Below, piece after piece: positions 8,111 through 15,092 of a stretch of 64,000 nucleotides of DNA. The stretch spans positions 1 to 64,000 of the forward strand of contig NZ_VOPZ01000007.1 in NCBI RefSeq assembly GCF_010470665.1, read 5' to 3'. The position numbers and the translations under genes were made by a program. Below the pieces are notes generated by a model that was not told the origin of the DNA, searched no databases, and was given only the letters and a program-made list of their open reading frames with translations. Position 1 is the first letter of the stretch. Every line of letters starts with the position of its first letter. The DNA is from Desulfovibrio sp. JC022 (GTDB lineage Bacteria; Desulfobacterota; Desulfovibrionia; Desulfovibrionales; Desulfovibrionaceae).

Positions 8111-8512
8111 TTAAGTAGAAACAACATTAATCTCCGCTTCACTGCTCCCGGACATTGCGGACATAAATTCAGCAAAAGCTGCCCTGCTACCCAGCACAGC
8201 CCGTTTCCCCTTCAAATATCCGGGCTTTGATCCTGTAAGCGGACATCCTTCAGTGTCATCCACCGTGTTTCCTGTATGGATACGCACATAAGATCGATTC
8301 GGGACGCCTTTAATCGTCCACAACTTCCGCCCCTTGGAAGGGGAAAATTCAAGCTTTAATGGATACCGCCCTTCGGGAATACATGAAACATCCTGCCTGT
8401 TCCCGCGCCAAGGCTCCTCAAGGGTCCAGCAAATGGATTTACCATCTACAAGCAGCCCTCCCAGAGTTGCTTCATCCCCTGATTCAACACGTATTAATTC
8501 TACTTTTCTCAT
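8111..8512 (-). CDS. DUF5675-like protein
   Basis: 133 residues from the ATG at 8512; AAGAAGG lies 7 bp upstream, and a TTG two codons earlier is less likely. The layout fits DUF5675: an early LLVDGKSICWTLEEPWRGN block, then IPEGRYPLKLEFSPSKG, RSYVRIHTGN and a GCPLTGSK segment. There is no signal peptide. Homologues are common in phage and mobile contexts; no biochemical role is established to my knowledge. The Shine-Dalgarno lies inside a perfect 14-bp stem (8520-8587), so translation may be structure-controlled. Confidence 0.65.
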   Translation of the reverse strand: MRKVELIRVESGDEATLGGLLVDGKSICWTLEEPWRGNRQDVSCIPEGRYPLKLEFSPSKGRKLWTIKGVPNRSYVRIHTGNTVDDTEGCPLTGSKPGYLKGKRAVLGSRAAFAEFMSAMSGSSEAEINVVST

Positions 8513-8519
8513 ACGCAAA

Positions 8520-8587
8520 CCTTCTTTTTAAAGTTAAGCAATCAATTGCAATCATTCCCTAGCCTAACTTTATCTTTAAAAAGAAGG
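8520..8587 (-). promoter_or_regulatory. Leader hairpin covering the DUF5675 ribosome binding site
   Basis: On the minus strand CCTTCTTTTTAAAG (8587-8574) pairs perfectly with CTTTAAAAAGAAGG (8533-8520), 14 bp. The right arm contains the AAGAAGG Shine-Dalgarno, 7 nt from the ATG at 8512. Inside the 40-nt loop a second, partly overlapping pairing (GTTAGGC with GCTTAAC) is possible. Either a translational switch or a protein-binding dyad would fit; no known riboswitch class was recognised. Confidence 0.5.
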
Positions 8588-8641
8588 CGGACCGAACACA
8601 GCTTGACAATGTCCAGCTCTCCGCTCAGCAGCCGAAATCAC

Positions 8642-9370
8642 TCAGTCCTCTGCTCTGAACAAGTACAGGGTAAGCATAAAAAGAAAGATCCCGGCGACTC
8701 CAAATAAGCTTTGCGGTCCGCTGACATAAGCCATAACTCTAATTCCGCTACCCCACAGGAAAATCGTGAATGAGCTTAAAATAAGCATAGACCATGCACA
8801 TACATGGTTGCGGGCAGCAAAGAGTTCGCGCAATCGCGGCAATGCGTTATGCAAAAGCAGCCATATCAACCATGTTACAAACGTTCCCCCGATCAAAAAA
8901 GCCCACCATGGAGAAAGATACATGCCTTGATTAAACCGCCCCACATCGCCATGATCAGCAAAAGCACGCATATAGATGTATGCAACAAGTTCCATGAGAT
9001 TGACCACTGCCATCCAGTAAGCACCGTGAAATAACCATCTTCTCCGCAGCCTGCCCGAAATCATCAGAAACAAACAGATTACGGTCACAATGGAATGCAT
9101 AATCAACGGGCTGAACCCGATAAATGCGCCATGCAAATCGTGCCCCTGCGCAAAAATACGTGTATAATCAACACCCTCGTCCCAGCCGGTCATCATGATC
9201 GGATTACCCCAGACAATATCCAGCGGACTTTTCATCTCACCCAGCAGAGAAGCCATGGTGCTATGCGTAAATTCATGTACCACAACCATGCAGGATTGCA
9301 GGACCATAATGGTCGCAACGGATATGCCCAGATAACGCGCGGCTTGTGTATACTTGTGAGGGTTTTCCAT
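8642..9370 (-). CDS. Polytopic membrane protein with HExxH motif, putative M50-like
   Basis: 242 residues with about six hydrophobic segments. An HEFTH motif (residues 32-36) lies within the first membrane helix (VVVHEFTHSTMASLLGE), the arrangement of zinc site-2 proteases. A later NLMELVAYIYMRAF ... HGDVGRFN segment could carry the third ligand, but no NxxPxxPLDG motif is seen, so catalytic activity is uncertain. The gene is transcribed away from the Fic gene across a 166-bp intergenic region. Function unknown; a membrane metallopeptidase or a degenerate homologue is inferred. Confidence 0.55.
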   Translation of the reverse strand: MENPHKYTQAARYLGISVATIMVLQSCMVVVHEFTHSTMASLLGEMKSPLDIVWGNPIMMTGWDEGVDYTRIFAQGHDLHGAFIGFSPLIMHSIVTVICLFLMISGRLRRRWLFHGAYWMAVVNLMELVAYIYMRAFADHGDVGRFNQGMYLSPWWAFLIGGTFVTWLIWLLLHNALPRLRELFAARNHVCAWSMLILSSFTIFLWGSGIRVMAYVSGPQSLFGVAGIFLFMLTLYLFRAED

Positions 9371-9405
9371 ACTTTTATTGTACGTGATTGAAGGTGGAGG
9401 GCAAT

Positions 9406-9426
9406 AAAAAATCCCAGCCTTTCACA
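9406..9426 (+). repeat. Half copy of the 2949 terminator
   Basis: 21 bases identical to 2949-2969 (AAAAAATCCCAGCCTTTCAC plus A). The complementary arm is absent, so no stem can form. It is probably a decayed or partly copied terminator in the region between the HEFTH and Fic genes. Confidence 0.55.
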
Positions 9427-9439
9427 GCCAACATACGTG

Positions 9440-9466
9440 ACGTTAAATATAGAACATCTTTAACGT
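9440..9466. promoter_or_regulatory. Dyad in the HEFTH/Fic divergent region
   Basis: ACGTTAAA (9440-9447) and TTTAACGT (9459-9466) are perfect inverted repeats spaced by 11 bp, about 70 bp from each start codon. A candidate operator for one or both divergent genes. Confidence 0.35.
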
Positions 9467-9536
9467 TGCATTTTGGTATATGATAACTTAATTTATCCCT
9501 TCGGAATTACCAACCTTCTAGCTACAAAAATAATCC

Positions 9537-10988
9537 ATGATTACACAATATAAACACATCTCAGCACTTACAGACGAAGATAAATCAAATGGTTCAGAAA
9601 GCCTGAATTCCATTCTCACTTCATGGACAGATATCAAAAGTAATATTTCCCAAGACCTCGACACCCTGAAAGATTTTAACGAAAAGCTCGCTCGCAGTTG
9701 GAGCATTGAAACTGGCGTGATCGAAGGGATATACACCCTTGACCAAGGCACCACAGTTACCCTTATCGAACACGGCTTTGCCAGCGGTCTGGTTGCTCAC
9801 GATGCCAGTAACCTAGACGAAAAAGAACTTTACGAAATACTTAATGACCAAAAAGAAGCGTTGGATTGGGTTTTTGATTTTGTAAAAGAAGAAAGAAAAT
9901 TAACGACTTCATACATCAAAGAACTTCACGCCCTTTTGACTAACAGTCAGCACAGCTTGACCGTGGTCACTCCTGACGGGAAAAGCGAAAAAAGAGCTTT
10001 CGAACAAAAAGGAACTTGGAAAACCCAGCCCAACAACCCGCAACAACCTGATGGTACTGTTTTTCACTATTGCCCCCCTGAACAAGTAGCGCAGGAAATG
10101 GACAACCTCGTTGAGTGGTACGAAGAATACAGCAATTCCGACATCCCTCCGGAAGTATTAGCCGCATGGCTGCATCACCGCTTTGTGCTTATTCACCCTT
10201 TTCAGGATGGAAATGGTCGTGTTGCCCGTGCGTTGGCATCACTGGTATTTATTAAAGCAGGTTTATTCCCTCTGATTGTTGAGCGGGGAGAACAACGCAA
10301 GCAGTATATCGATGCTTTGAAAAAAGCAGATGCCGGAGAACTGAAGCCATTAAGTGATTTTTTTGCTGAATTGCAAAGTAGTATTGTTTACAGGGCTATT
10401 GATTTGGCTAGGGCGGCAAGTACATCACCCAATATCGCTACTGAGATTTTTGCTCATAAATTGAAAGAAAAAGAATTTATAGCGGGAAGGGCCAATGTAT
10501 TAAACACAATTGCTTCTAAAATAAAACAATACACAGACTCACTGTTAAAGCCATATGCGAAAGAACTTTCTGATCAATTAAAAAAAATACATACAGACTA
10601 TAATGCACAAATAAATATACCATATGCTGAAGACGAGTTTATCGTTCAAATCAAACAAGCCTTCGCACACAGGCCGGATTTAAAAACAGAGTGCGAAGAA
10701 ATGATAATGAGCGGATTACTTATTGATGAGCATAATAAGAATTGGATACTCTTTGTTGCATTTCCTCTAGCTACTGAAACAAAAAAATTTGCAACAATTG
10801 CTTTTTTAATTGAAGACTTATCTGATAAAAACTATCCGTATTATTCAGACATTCAACTTATAACTTTTAGCCCATTTATTTACTTAGCCGATCACAACTT
10901 CGAAGAGATTAAAACCAAATACAAAGAATGGTTCGACACAGCCATAACCCTCTGCTTAGCCAGCCTAGAAAAAAGAGTCTCAGGCTAA
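9537..10988 (+). CDS. Fic family protein (putative AMP transferase)
   Basis: 483 residues. The Fic core carries HPFQDGNGRVAR at 220-231, a perfect match to the HPFx(D/E)GNGRxxR active-site loop that transfers AMP to target hydroxyls. TGVIEG at 59-64 matches the (S/T)xxxE(G/N) inhibitory helix located N-terminal to the core, so Glu63 should restrain activity (class II arrangement). The C-terminal 200 residues are charged and match no family I recognise. No clear Shine-Dalgarno precedes the ATG. There is no Phd/antitoxin gene beside it, which agrees with intramolecular inhibition. A terminator follows. The target is unknown. Confidence 0.88.
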   Translation: MITQYKHISALTDEDKSNGSESLNSILTSWTDIKSNISQDLDTLKDFNEKLARSWSIETGVIEGIYTLDQGTTVTLIEHGFASGLVAHDASNLDEKELYEILNDQKEALDWVFDFVKEERKLTTSYIKELHALLTNSQHSLTVVTPDGKSEKRAFEQKGTWKTQPNNPQQPDGTVFHYCPPEQVAQEMDNLVEWYEEYSNSDIPPEVLAAWLHHRFVLIHPFQDGNGRVARALASLVFIKAGLFPLIVERGEQRKQYIDALKKADAGELKPLSDFFAELQSSIVYRAIDLARAASTSPNIATEIFAHKLKEKEFIAGRANVLNTIASKIKQYTDSLLKPYAKELSDQLKKIHTDYNAQINIPYAEDEFIVQIKQAFAHRPDLKTECEEMIMSGLLIDEHNKNWILFVAFPLATETKKFATIAFLIEDLSDKNYPYYSDIQLITFSPFIYLADHNFEEIKTKYKEWFDTAITLCLASLEKRVSG

Positions 10989-10995
10989 TACCGAA

Positions 10996-11028
10996 AATCC
11001 CCGCCCTTCGTATAGAAAGGCGGGGATT
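10996..11028. terminator. Terminator-like hairpin after the Fic gene
   Basis: AATCCCCGCC (10996-11005) pairs with GGCGGGGATT (11019-11028). The plus-strand T run is short (ATTATTTG). It sits between convergent genes and may serve both. Confidence 0.65.
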
Positions 11029-11073
11029 ATTTGATGATATCTAGAACTCCAAATTAAAATTCAAACAACAACC

Positions 11074-11901
11074 CTACCCCCACTCAACCCGTCTCACCCG
11101 CGCCTCGCCACGCTCAACCGTACGCTGATATTTTACAGCGGGCTTGCCGAAAAGCATGGCGTAACCGATTTCGTGATCTTCGGGGATGCCGAGCTTTTCT
11201 TTCAGGTCCGGGAGGACGGATTCGACTACGCGCCGTAGCAGCCCGTTCCAGAGAGTGCCGATCTTCATGGACTGGGCCATAAGCTCGAAGTAGGAAAGAA
11301 AAATTGTCATATCCGCAGTCCGGCTGGGGGCACTCTGCGGAGCCGAAACAATTATAAAATGCGGTGCATCACGTAAAAGGATATCCACACTGTTTTCCTT
11401 CATCTGCTGGCAGACCATCTTGAATAGATTCACCACATATGGAATTTCAGAAATTTCATCTTTAAGGGCATCTTCAAGCCGATCATAGATTTCATCTCTG
11501 AATTTCTTTACTGAATCCGGGTCATCCATGAGGGTAATATGTACACTGCGAGAATTTACTCCTGTGGGGGCATGCCATGCAGTATCGAGCAATTTCTGAA
11601 TCCTTTCCGGCTCAAGAGGTTCCGGCTTGTACGAACGGATTGAACGACGCCCCTTGATGAGAGTTGCCATCATGTCTTCACCCGGAAGATTGCCTTTTAG
11701 CGGGCTAGATCCTTCCGGGGAATGTCCGAGAATGGAGATGGCACCTGCGGGACAAACCGCAAGACAGTGCAGACACTCAAAACAGCGTTGCTCATCCACA
11801 ATTTTCGGGTACTCATCAAGTTCGATGATTCCATGGAAACAATCCTGGGCACACAGCCCGCAAAGAACGCAGAGCTCTTCATTTACTGAAAAATCCAACA
11901 T
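11074..11901 (-). CDS. Nitroreductase family protein with N-terminal 2x[4Fe-4S] ferredoxin domain
   Basis: 275 residues. Cys11/14/17/21 and Cys40/43/46/50 form two classical CxxCxxCxxxC(P) clusters of a bacterial ferredoxin domain. From about residue 75 a nitroreductase fold begins (MMATLIKGRRSIRSYKPEPL is its hallmark start) with the FMN-binding HAPTGVNSRS segment. The enzyme should take electrons from ferredoxin-like donors and reduce an unknown nitro, quinone or flavin substrate in the cytoplasm. It is the last gene of a four-gene minus-strand set with two flavin reductases and an ABM-type monooxygenase. Confidence 0.85.
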   Translation of the reverse strand: MLDFSVNEELCVLCGLCAQDCFHGIIELDEYPKIVDEQRCFECLHCLAVCPAGAISILGHSPEGSSPLKGNLPGEDMMATLIKGRRSIRSYKPEPLEPERIQKLLDTAWHAPTGVNSRSVHITLMDDPDSVKKFRDEIYDRLEDALKDEISEIPYVVNLFKMVCQQMKENSVDILLRDAPHFIIVSAPQSAPSRTADMTIFLSYFELMAQSMKIGTLWNGLLRRVVESVLPDLKEKLGIPEDHEIGYAMLFGKPAVKYQRTVERGEARVRRVEWG

Positions 11902-11928
11902 ATCTACCCCACAGATTTAACTCTTAAT

Positions 11929-12417
11929 TCAAACCACAGAAACTGAATGACCCTGCCCTTTCATATCAGACAATGGAATCGATTGTGTTTCAAAATCCAA
12001 CTGATAATCATTTCTAAAACATCTCCCCTTACTCCAACTTCCTGCGATCTCTGCCATGACAAAAGATGACTTGCCAAGATCAACAACCTCATAAATCCTG
12101 CACTCAAGAGACAACGGCGCGGCTTCAAGCATGGGAACATTTCCAAGCTTCCCATGAAAGCTAACACATCGGCTGTCACAACACTTATTATTTTCAGACA
12201 ATGAGTTACCAAGTCCGAGACAATTCAAAATCTTACCGGAAAACAAATTCAGGCTAAAGCTTCCTTCTTCCATAATCCGGGCATGCAGCTCACTGCCTTT
12301 TTCAATTTCGATTGCAGCAAGGGAAAGCTTGCCGTTAATACGCGGCTCTGCTGCCAAGGGGAGGTAATCAGGACGACCATCCACATGACCGCCCAGCAAA
12401 GTATGAGAAATTCCCAT
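11929..12417 (-). CDS. Flavin reductase-like (FMN-binding split barrel) protein
   Basis: 162 residues of the flavin reductase/split-barrel group: RPDYLPLAAEPRINGKLSLA at the start matches the region that follows the FMN site, and the following SELHARIMEEGSFSLNLFS segment is characteristic. It has three closely spaced cysteines (KCCDSRC, about residue 88) that are not usual in the family. TAGGA lies ahead of the ATG. It sits 13 bp after the next flavin reductase gene and 27 bp before the ferredoxin-nitroreductase gene, so one operon is likely. Role: FMN reduction or flavin-based redox chemistry; substrate unknown. Confidence 0.72.
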   Translation of the reverse strand: MGISHTLLGGHVDGRPDYLPLAAEPRINGKLSLAAIEIEKGSELHARIMEEGSFSLNLFSGKILNCLGLGNSLSENNKCCDSRCVSFHGKLGNVPMLEAAPLSLECRIYEVVDLGKSSFVMAEIAGSWSKGRCFRNDYQLDFETQSIPLSDMKGQGHSVSVV

Positions 12418-12430
12418 TCTATATTCCTAC

Positions 12431-13003
12431 TTATTCCATAAACTTTTTGCCAATTTTAAATCCACTGCCGACCACACCACCAATCCCCCTGTACTCACGG
12501 GTAGCGTGCGCAAAAACAATGGGATTAACCGCGCCCATCATGGGCATACCTTTCTCATTAAGAATATCCTCATCAGCCTTGATGCCGACAATTTCACCCA
12601 CAAACTGGGTATGTAATCCCAGTTCAACAGTCTCAACAACCTTGCACTCAAAAATGAGCGGAAATTCTTCCACATACGGAGCATCCACAACATCGGAACG
12701 GACCGGAGTCAGTCCGGAAACAGCAAACTTGTCGCTATTTTTTCCACTGGCAATCCCGAAATAATCTGCTTCCGCAGCATGCTTGGCGGAAGGAATAGAA
12801 ACAGTATACGCGCCGCGTTCCATGATGGAGCCATAGGTGTAAGTGGCCTTACGCAATGAAACAGTCAGCATGGGAGGGGCAGAACAACAGATACCACCCC
12901 AGGCAATGGTCATAACATTGGGCTTGCCGTTTTTATCGTAGCTTCCAACGCACCAGACCGGGGTCGGCATGGCAAGAGTGTTAGGTTTGATTGATTGTTT
13001 CAT
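12431..13003 (-). CDS. Flavin reductase family protein
   Basis: 190 residues. The N-terminus (NTLAMPTPVWCVGSYDKNGK then PNVMTIAWGGICCSAPPM) is the standard FMN-binding split-barrel start of the DIM6/NTAB flavin reductase family, followed by LRKATYTYGSIMERGAYTVS. Length is typical. The last codons of the preceding gene (AGGAGAATGA) supply its Shine-Dalgarno, with only 1 bp between the stop and this ATG, so translation is coupled. It probably binds FMN and reduces it with NAD(P)H or receives electrons from a protein donor. Confidence 0.85.
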   Translation of the reverse strand: MKQSIKPNTLAMPTPVWCVGSYDKNGKPNVMTIAWGGICCSAPPMLTVSLRKATYTYGSIMERGAYTVSIPSAKHAAEADYFGIASGKNSDKFAVSGLTPVRSDVVDAPYVEEFPLIFECKVVETVELGLHTQFVGEIVGIKADEDILNEKGMPMMGAVNPIVFAHATREYRGIGGVVGSGFKIGKKFME

Positions 13004-13004
13004 T

Positions 13005-13319
13005 TCATTCTCCTATTTTTTCAAGCATAGTCCAAAATTTTAATTGCGGACACTCTTCAGCTAATCCTGCAACAGCATCATGAACCTTGCGCATAGGTTC
13101 ACTATCCATATGCATCCTGTATGATGCCTCTGAAGTAAAATGTCCATAAAGCATAAACATGGCAGGATCATCTTTATCCTGATGCAGATGATAGATGAGT
13201 AGACCTTCCTGCCCGGAACATTCGCACACCCCCCTCTCAAGCACTTTCTTTAACTCATTCTCAGATTCGGGTTTAGACTTGATACGGGCAGTCAGAATAA
13301 AATTATCCCTCCAAAGCAT
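13005..13319 (-). CDS. Antibiotic biosynthesis monooxygenase (ABM) domain protein
   Basis: 104 residues, one ABM ferredoxin-like barrel. TARIKSKPESENELKKVLE at the start and GLLIYHLHQDKDDPAMFMLY with HMDSEPMRKVHDAVAGL later match the YgiN/quinol monooxygenase pattern. These enzymes oxidise quinols or phenolics without cofactors. AAAGG precedes the ATG. It is the first gene of the four-gene redox operon 13319-11074. Presence of an oxygen-using type of domain in an anaerobe suggests quinone or oxidative-stress detoxification; that is inference. Confidence 0.8.
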   Translation of the reverse strand: MLWRDNFILTARIKSKPESENELKKVLERGVCECSGQEGLLIYHLHQDKDDPAMFMLYGHFTSEASYRMHMDSEPMRKVHDAVAGLAEECPQLKFWTMLEKIGE

Positions 13320-13504
13320 AACACTAACCTTTATTTTTCTATACTATCTATTTGTTGGACAGAAAATGATGGATTGCGCACTCATCTGCCCATTCCTGAT
13401 TTTATAATTGAACCATCCTCAAAACCACATCCACAGGAAAGATGAACATAACACTGTAACATCCACGACTTTTGTCGTAGATATTAAGAATTAAAAAAGG
13501 AGAA
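13320..13504. other. Divergent regulatory region
   Basis: Lies between the ABM-monooxygenase operon (minus) and the small ORF/binding-protein pair (plus). It contains the short dyad ACGAC-TTTT-GTCGT at 13465-13478, a candidate operator. No confident promoter hexamers were identified. Confidence 0.35.
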
Positions 13505-13600
13505 ATGAAGGAAAGACACAATATCTTCAATAGATTTGGACATCTATTGTTTGACTTGCTAGTATTTCATTTAAGTAAATTAATATTGAATTTGTATTGA
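13505..13600 (+). CDS. Possible 31-residue hydrophobic peptide
   Basis: ATG at 13505 follows an excellent AAAAGGAG at 4-nt spacing. The product begins MKERHNIFNRF, then a hydrophobic stretch (HLLFDLLVFHLSKLILNLY) to a TGA 10 bp before the next gene. It could be a leader peptide, a small membrane protein, or chance. Translation coupled to the following binding-protein gene is plausible, since that gene has only a weak AAAGAG of its own. Confidence 0.4.
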   Translation: MKERHNIFNRFGHLLFDLLVFHLSKLILNLY

Positions 13601-13610
13601 GCATAAAGAG

Positions 13611-14408
13611 ATGAAAATTAGCTTCAAAAACGTATTAAAAATTATTTTTTTACTCTGTGCTGTTTCTACTTTTTACACGCATCCAGCACACGCAAAAAAA
13701 GATACCATAGTCATTACATATAATGATTTCTGGCCACTTTTCTGGACGGAAGAGAACGGAACCAGATCCGGAATTTTCTATGAAATTGTGTCTGAAGCCA
13801 TGAACCAGCTAAACATTAAGATCAAATGGGAATCTTATCCATGGACCAGATGTCAAAGCTATGTAAAATCAGGCATGGCTGATGGAATTATGACTGTTCC
13901 TACCGATGAAAGAAGCACGTATACAGAGACCCACCCAACTCCGTTTTATCATTCGTACACCCAAATATTCACTTATAAGGGACACCCTAAAAAGCAGATT
14001 ATGGATAGCATTAAAAACCCGGAAGATATTAAAAATGCTGGTCTGACAGTAATTACATACCTTGGAAACGGGTGGAACGAAAACAATATTAAGCCACTAG
14101 GCATAACAACGCATGAAGCCTATAAAGCTGATAATATATGGCCCATGCTGGCTCATAAACGAGGGGATATTGTAATTGAATGGCCTCTGGCGGCATTGTC
14201 CGAAATCAAAAAACAAAATCTATCAAAAGAGATTTTACTTACAAATGGGACAATGACATCAATGCCGTTTCACCTGCTGATCAGCAAAAAGAGCAAGTAT
14301 TTAAGCACACTGCCCGAATTCGATGAAATTATTCAAAAAATGATTGCAGACGGAACAATAGAACACATTATCCAAAAATACACTCAGCAAAATATGCGAG
14401 AGCATTAG
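13611..14408 (+). CDS. Periplasmic solute-binding protein, family 3 type
   Basis: 265 residues with a Sec signal peptide (basic start, hydrophobic about 8-24, cleavage near AHA-KK). The mature part has SBP_bac_3 features: TIVITYNDFWPLFWTEENG, SGIFYEIVSEAMNQLNI, then WTRCQSYVKSGMADGIMTVP, and the closing FDEIIQKMIADGTIEHII. Such proteins bind amino acids or similar small polar ligands. No permease or ATPase genes are nearby. It is the second orphan of this type in the window and resembles the 6023-6769 protein in layout. Confidence 0.78.
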   Translation: MKISFKNVLKIIFLLCAVSTFYTHPAHAKKDTIVITYNDFWPLFWTEENGTRSGIFYEIVSEAMNQLNIKIKWESYPWTRCQSYVKSGMADGIMTVPTDERSTYTETHPTPFYHSYTQIFTYKGHPKKQIMDSIKNPEDIKNAGLTVITYLGNGWNENNIKPLGITTHEAYKADNIWPMLAHKRGDIVIEWPLAALSEIKKQNLSKEILLTNGTMTSMPFHLLISKKSKYLSTLPEFDEIIQKMIADGTIEHIIQKYTQQNMREH

Positions 14409-14438
14409 CCCTGCACGAAAAGCCTTAAACTCTCCTGT

Positions 14439-15092
14439 CTAAAGAGAAGCAATACCCTCACGCAAAGCATATAGCGTAGCCTCCACGCGGTTAGCCAGAT
14501 GCAGCTTGGAAAGAATGCTGGTCATGTGGGTACGTACAGTAGCTTCACTGACAAACATATCCGCAGCAATAATCTTGTTACTCTTACCCTTGGCTACCAG
14601 CTTGAGGGTATCGAGCTCACGCGGGGTAAGCGGATCAGGTGTCGGTGTATCAGCCTCTTCACCGGGCTGGGAAAGTTCGGAAAGCACCTTACGGGCAATG
14701 TCCGGAGCTAGAGAAGGTTCACCGCGATGCACCCGGCGGATGGCTTCAAGCAATTCATCCGGGGTGGAATCCTTAAGCAGATAGCCCATAGCCCCGGCCT
14801 TGATTGCCGGGAAAAGCTTATCATCAGTGGCAAAGCTGGTCAGGGCGATAATCCGGCCCGGAAGTTTACGATCCCTGATCTCGCGGATGGCCTGAATACC
14901 ATCCATGACCGGCATAAGCATATCCATGAGAACAATATCAGGGGCAAGTTCAGCTGTAAGCTCAACAGCCTCCTGACCGTTGGCAGCCTCGCCGACAACT
15001 TCAATATCATCAAAACCACCCAGAAAACTGCGCACGCCGATACGTACTATATCGTGGTCATCAACCAGCAGAACTTTAATCACATCACTCAT
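14439..15092 (-). CDS. NarL/LuxR-type response regulator
   Basis: 217 residues from the ATG at 15092, preceded by GGAGGCGG; an in-frame start 24 bp earlier lies inside the kinase gene. The receiver domain has acidic pocket Asp11/Asp12, phospho-acceptor Asp57 (DIVLMDMLMP) and the conserved Lys region. The C-terminal LuxR helix-turn-helix reads LTPRELDTLKLVAKGKSNK then AADMFVSEATVRTHMTSILS. The gene overlaps the end of the histidine kinase gene by 8 bp, so they form a translationally coupled two-component pair. Target genes are not evident. Confidence 0.92.
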   Translation of the reverse strand: MSDVIKVLLVDDHDIVRIGVRSFLGGFDDIEVVGEAANGQEAVELTAELAPDIVLMDMLMPVMDGIQAIREIRDRKLPGRIIALTSFATDDKLFPAIKAGAMGYLLKDSTPDELLEAIRRVHRGEPSLAPDIARKVLSELSQPGEEADTPTPDPLTPRELDTLKLVAKGKSNKIIAADMFVSEATVRTHMTSILSKLHLANRVEATLYALREGIASL

